Assembly (NCBI GenBank): GCA_964415885.1
Contig: CAYQCE010000088.1
Coordinates: 1 to 7,506, forward strand
DNA: 7,506 nucleotides
Source of the DNA: CAYQCE01 sp964415885
GTDB lineage: Bacteria; Zixibacteria; MSB-5A5; JAABVY01; JAHJOQ01
Direction of reading: 5' to 3'
A program made the translations under genes and the position numbers. The notes under the pieces are model-generated. The model was not told where the DNA came from. It made no database searches and saw nothing but the letters and a program-made list of their open reading frames with translations. Position 1 is the first letter of the stretch; each line of letters begins with the position of its first letter. Positions 6,872 to 7,506 of this stretch are shown here, one piece after another.

Positions 6872-6898
6872 GTAGGTCAGGAGCCCTGCGCTCCTGAC
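6872..6898 (+). repeat. GTAG-plus-hairpin REP-like element
   Basis: The tetranucleotide GTAG (6872-6875) is directly followed by a perfect 9-pair hairpin: GTCAGGAGC (6876-6884), loop CCTGC, and GCTCCTGAC (6890-6898). A GTAG/GGAG tetranucleotide 5' of a hairpin is the signature recognised by RAYT (REP-associated tyrosine) transposases. No RAYT gene lies in the window. Confidence 0.65.
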
Positions 6899-6900
6899 GT

Positions 6901-6917
6901 TCGCGCCGAAGGCGCGA
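6901..6917. repeat. GC-rich GAA-triloop hairpin
   Basis: TCGCGCC (6901-6907) pairs perfectly with GGCGCGA (6911-6917) around GAA. It begins 2 bases after the preceding hairpin stem, so the two may form one composite element (6872-6917). Confidence 0.6.
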
Positions 6918-6929
6918 TTCAGAGTGTTA

Positions 6930-6972
6930 CGTCAGTTCCTGGTCCCGCTTATAGTGGGATTGTGAACTGACG
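6930..6972. repeat. REP-like palindrome, copy 2
   Basis: The outer arms CGTCAGTTC (6930-6938) and GAACTGACG (6964-6972) are identical to those of copy 1. The inner arms have changed to GTCCCGC (6942-6948) and GTGGGAT (6954-6960), which still pair through two G-T wobbles around a TTATA loop. Kept pairing despite base changes suggests the structure is under selection. The copies lie 291 bases apart in the same orientation. Confidence 0.85.
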
Positions 6973-7068
6973 ACTTGTTCTGTAGGTGAAGGTCTGGTAG
7001 TCCATCTCTCGAATAGGTTTCTTCGTCCTGCAAATGACTCTCACGTCAAAAATGCAATAAGCACCACA

Positions 7069-7101
7069 CAAATAAAAATCCGCCCCAAATGCGGGGCGGA
7101 T
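7069..7101 (-). terminator. Intrinsic terminator of rpmG
   Basis: Read on the minus strand, ATCCGCCCC (7101 to 7093) pairs perfectly with GGGGCGGAT (7086 to 7078) around a 6-base loop and is followed by a T-rich tract, TTTTATTTG (7077 to 7069). The stem begins 30 bases after the rpmG stop. This is a textbook rho-independent terminator. Confidence 0.92.
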
Positions 7102-7131
7102 CAATGTGGTCATCAAGATGCAGCCGACGCT

Positions 7132-7293
7132 TCAGCGCGTCTCTTTGAAGAGCACGTGCTTGCGCACGACGGGATCATAGCGCTTGAGCTGGATACGGTC
7201 CGGAGTATTCCGCTTGTTCTTCGTCGTTGTGAACGTGTACGGAGACTCGGTGCTCCTCATCTTGATTGTCTCACGAGCTTTTGCTTTGGCCAT
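7132..7293 (-). CDS. rpmG: 50S ribosomal protein L33, zinc-free form
   Basis: This is a 53-residue basic protein of the large ribosomal subunit, located near the E site. It begins M-A-K-A-K-A-R-E-T-I-K. The family hallmarks are T-F-T-T-T-K-N-K-R at about 20-28, L-K-R-Y-D-P-V-V-R at 36-44 and H-V-L-F-K-E at 46-51. It closely resembles E. coli L33 (E-K-I-K-L, Y-T-T-T-K-N-K-R, L-K-K-F-D-P-V-V-R). It contains no cysteine, so it is the zinc-independent form. The ATG (complement of 7291-7293) has AGGAG (complement of 7301-7305) 7 bases upstream. A strong terminator 30 bases downstream makes rpmG the last gene of its transcript, so it is not followed by secE-nusG, a common bacterial arrangement. Any upstream partner such as tuf or rpmB lies outside the window. 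Confidence 0.96.
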   Translation of the reverse strand: MAKAKARETIKMRSTESPYTFTTTKNKRNTPDRIQLKRYDPVVRKHVLFKETR

Positions 7294-7388
7294 CTTACGG
7301 CTCCTGTATCGTCATCGGATATTTCTCGATCCCTCTCTGTTAGAACCTCGGCACGGCGCACGCCCGCCTTGACTCACAGAGACACAAC

Positions 7389-7416
7389 AATTTAAAGGGT
7401 TATCGGTTTCACGCAA
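7389..7416 (-). promoter_or_regulatory. Possible rpmG promoter
   Basis: On the minus strand, TTGCGT (7416 to 7411) and TAAATT (7394 to 7389) are separated by 16 bases; they match the sigma-70 boxes at 3 and 4 of 6 positions. A start near 7382 would give a leader of about 90 bases. The match is modest and the call is an inference. Confidence 0.3.
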
Positions 7417-7458
7417 GCGAAAAATCACCTTCGGTCGGTGCTGATCCACGGAGCCGTT

Positions 7459-7503
7459 CTCGCAGGTCTTGCTTCCGCCGGCGGCAGAATCCAGACCTGC
7501 GAG
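7459..7503. repeat. 45-base GC-rich palindromic element upstream of rpmG
   Basis: CTCGCAGGTCT (7459-7469) and AGACCTGCGAG (7493-7503) form a perfect 11-pair outer stem. In the centre, CCGCC (7475-7479) and GGCGG (7480-7484) form a second palindrome. It differs in sequence from the 6639-6972 palindromes, so it is another repeat family. It may be a transcript end for an upstream gene outside the window, or a REP-like insertion. Confidence 0.75.
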
Positions 7504-7506
7504 GGG

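Larger units (their letters stand above)
6585..7068. other. Gene-free, stem-loop-rich intergenic region
   Basis: This stretch lies between the ends of two convergent genes and holds no convincing coding sequence on either strand. At least six stem-loop modules occupy much of it, between 6639 and 6972, and are listed separately. I see no T-run-bearing terminator for the ATPase gene, so the first palindrome (6639-6680) may serve as its transcript end. No tRNA, transposase or CRISPR-type repeat spacing was found. The modules belong to more than one sequence family, which suggests repeated insertion rather than one element. Confidence 0.7.

Noticed and set aside
6585..7068. Possible CRISPR array or tRNA in the repeat-rich intergenic region
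   Set aside because: The repeats are few, palindromic and irregularly spaced, unlike CRISPR. No cloverleaf with a T-loop motif could be drawn.
7156..7395. 79-codon plus-strand open frame near the right end
   Set aside because: It overlaps rpmG on the opposite strand, and the rpmG product matches L33 along its whole length.
7369..7396. TTGACT with TTAAAG on the plus strand as a promoter
   Set aside because: The -10 match is only 3 of 6, and no gene follows on the plus strand within the window.

Overview
The window is bacterial chromosome of medium GC content, with tightly packed genes and a repeat-rich stretch between convergent genes. Bacterial-type ribosome binding sites, a zinc-free L33 protein and a YqjD/YqjE-like membrane protein pair point to a bacterium, probably Gram-negative. 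The several families of GC-rich palindromes resemble those of FCB-group or candidate-phylum genomes (Zixibacteria-like). That placement rests on general impression and is weak.

Layout: (1) 104-1072, plus strand: a deoxyhypusine-synthase-like protein with no ribosome binding site and a promoter-like sequence placed so that the transcript would start at or near the ATG. (2) 1242-1975: a two-gene unit encoding a DUF883 (ElaB/YqjD-like) tail-anchored protein and a YqjE/phage-holin-3-6-like two-helix membrane protein, closed by a hairpin at 2011-2038. (3) 1976-2268: intergenic DNA with the hairpin, a short palindrome, a possible -10 box and a possible 5'UTR stem-loop. (4) 2269-6584: a two-gene operon encoding a Rieske-FAD/NAD(P)H oxidoreductase of the AIFM3/ferredoxin-reductase type and, 17 bases later, a 904-residue PII-type cation (probably Ca2+) P-type ATPase. 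(5) 6585-7068: about 480 bases without a gene, made largely of stem-loop modules, including two copies of a 42-43 base REP-like palindrome and one GTAG-plus-hairpin element. (6) 7132-7293, minus strand: rpmG (ribosomal protein L33), with a textbook intrinsic terminator at 7069-7101, a good ribosome binding site and a possible promoter. (7) 7294-7506: the rpmG upstream region, ending in a 45-base palindrome at the window edge.

How the genes may work together: the DUF883/YqjE pair resembles the E. coli stress-linked yqjD-yqjE neighbourhood and probably acts at the inner membrane. The oxidoreductase and the cation ATPase are probably co-transcribed, so redox chemistry and ion export may be co-regulated. 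No biochemical link can be read from the sequence. I see no CRISPR array, tRNA, rRNA or transposase gene. The least explained parts are the deoxyhypusine-synthase-like gene, the oxidoreductase-ATPase pairing and the palindrome mosaic.
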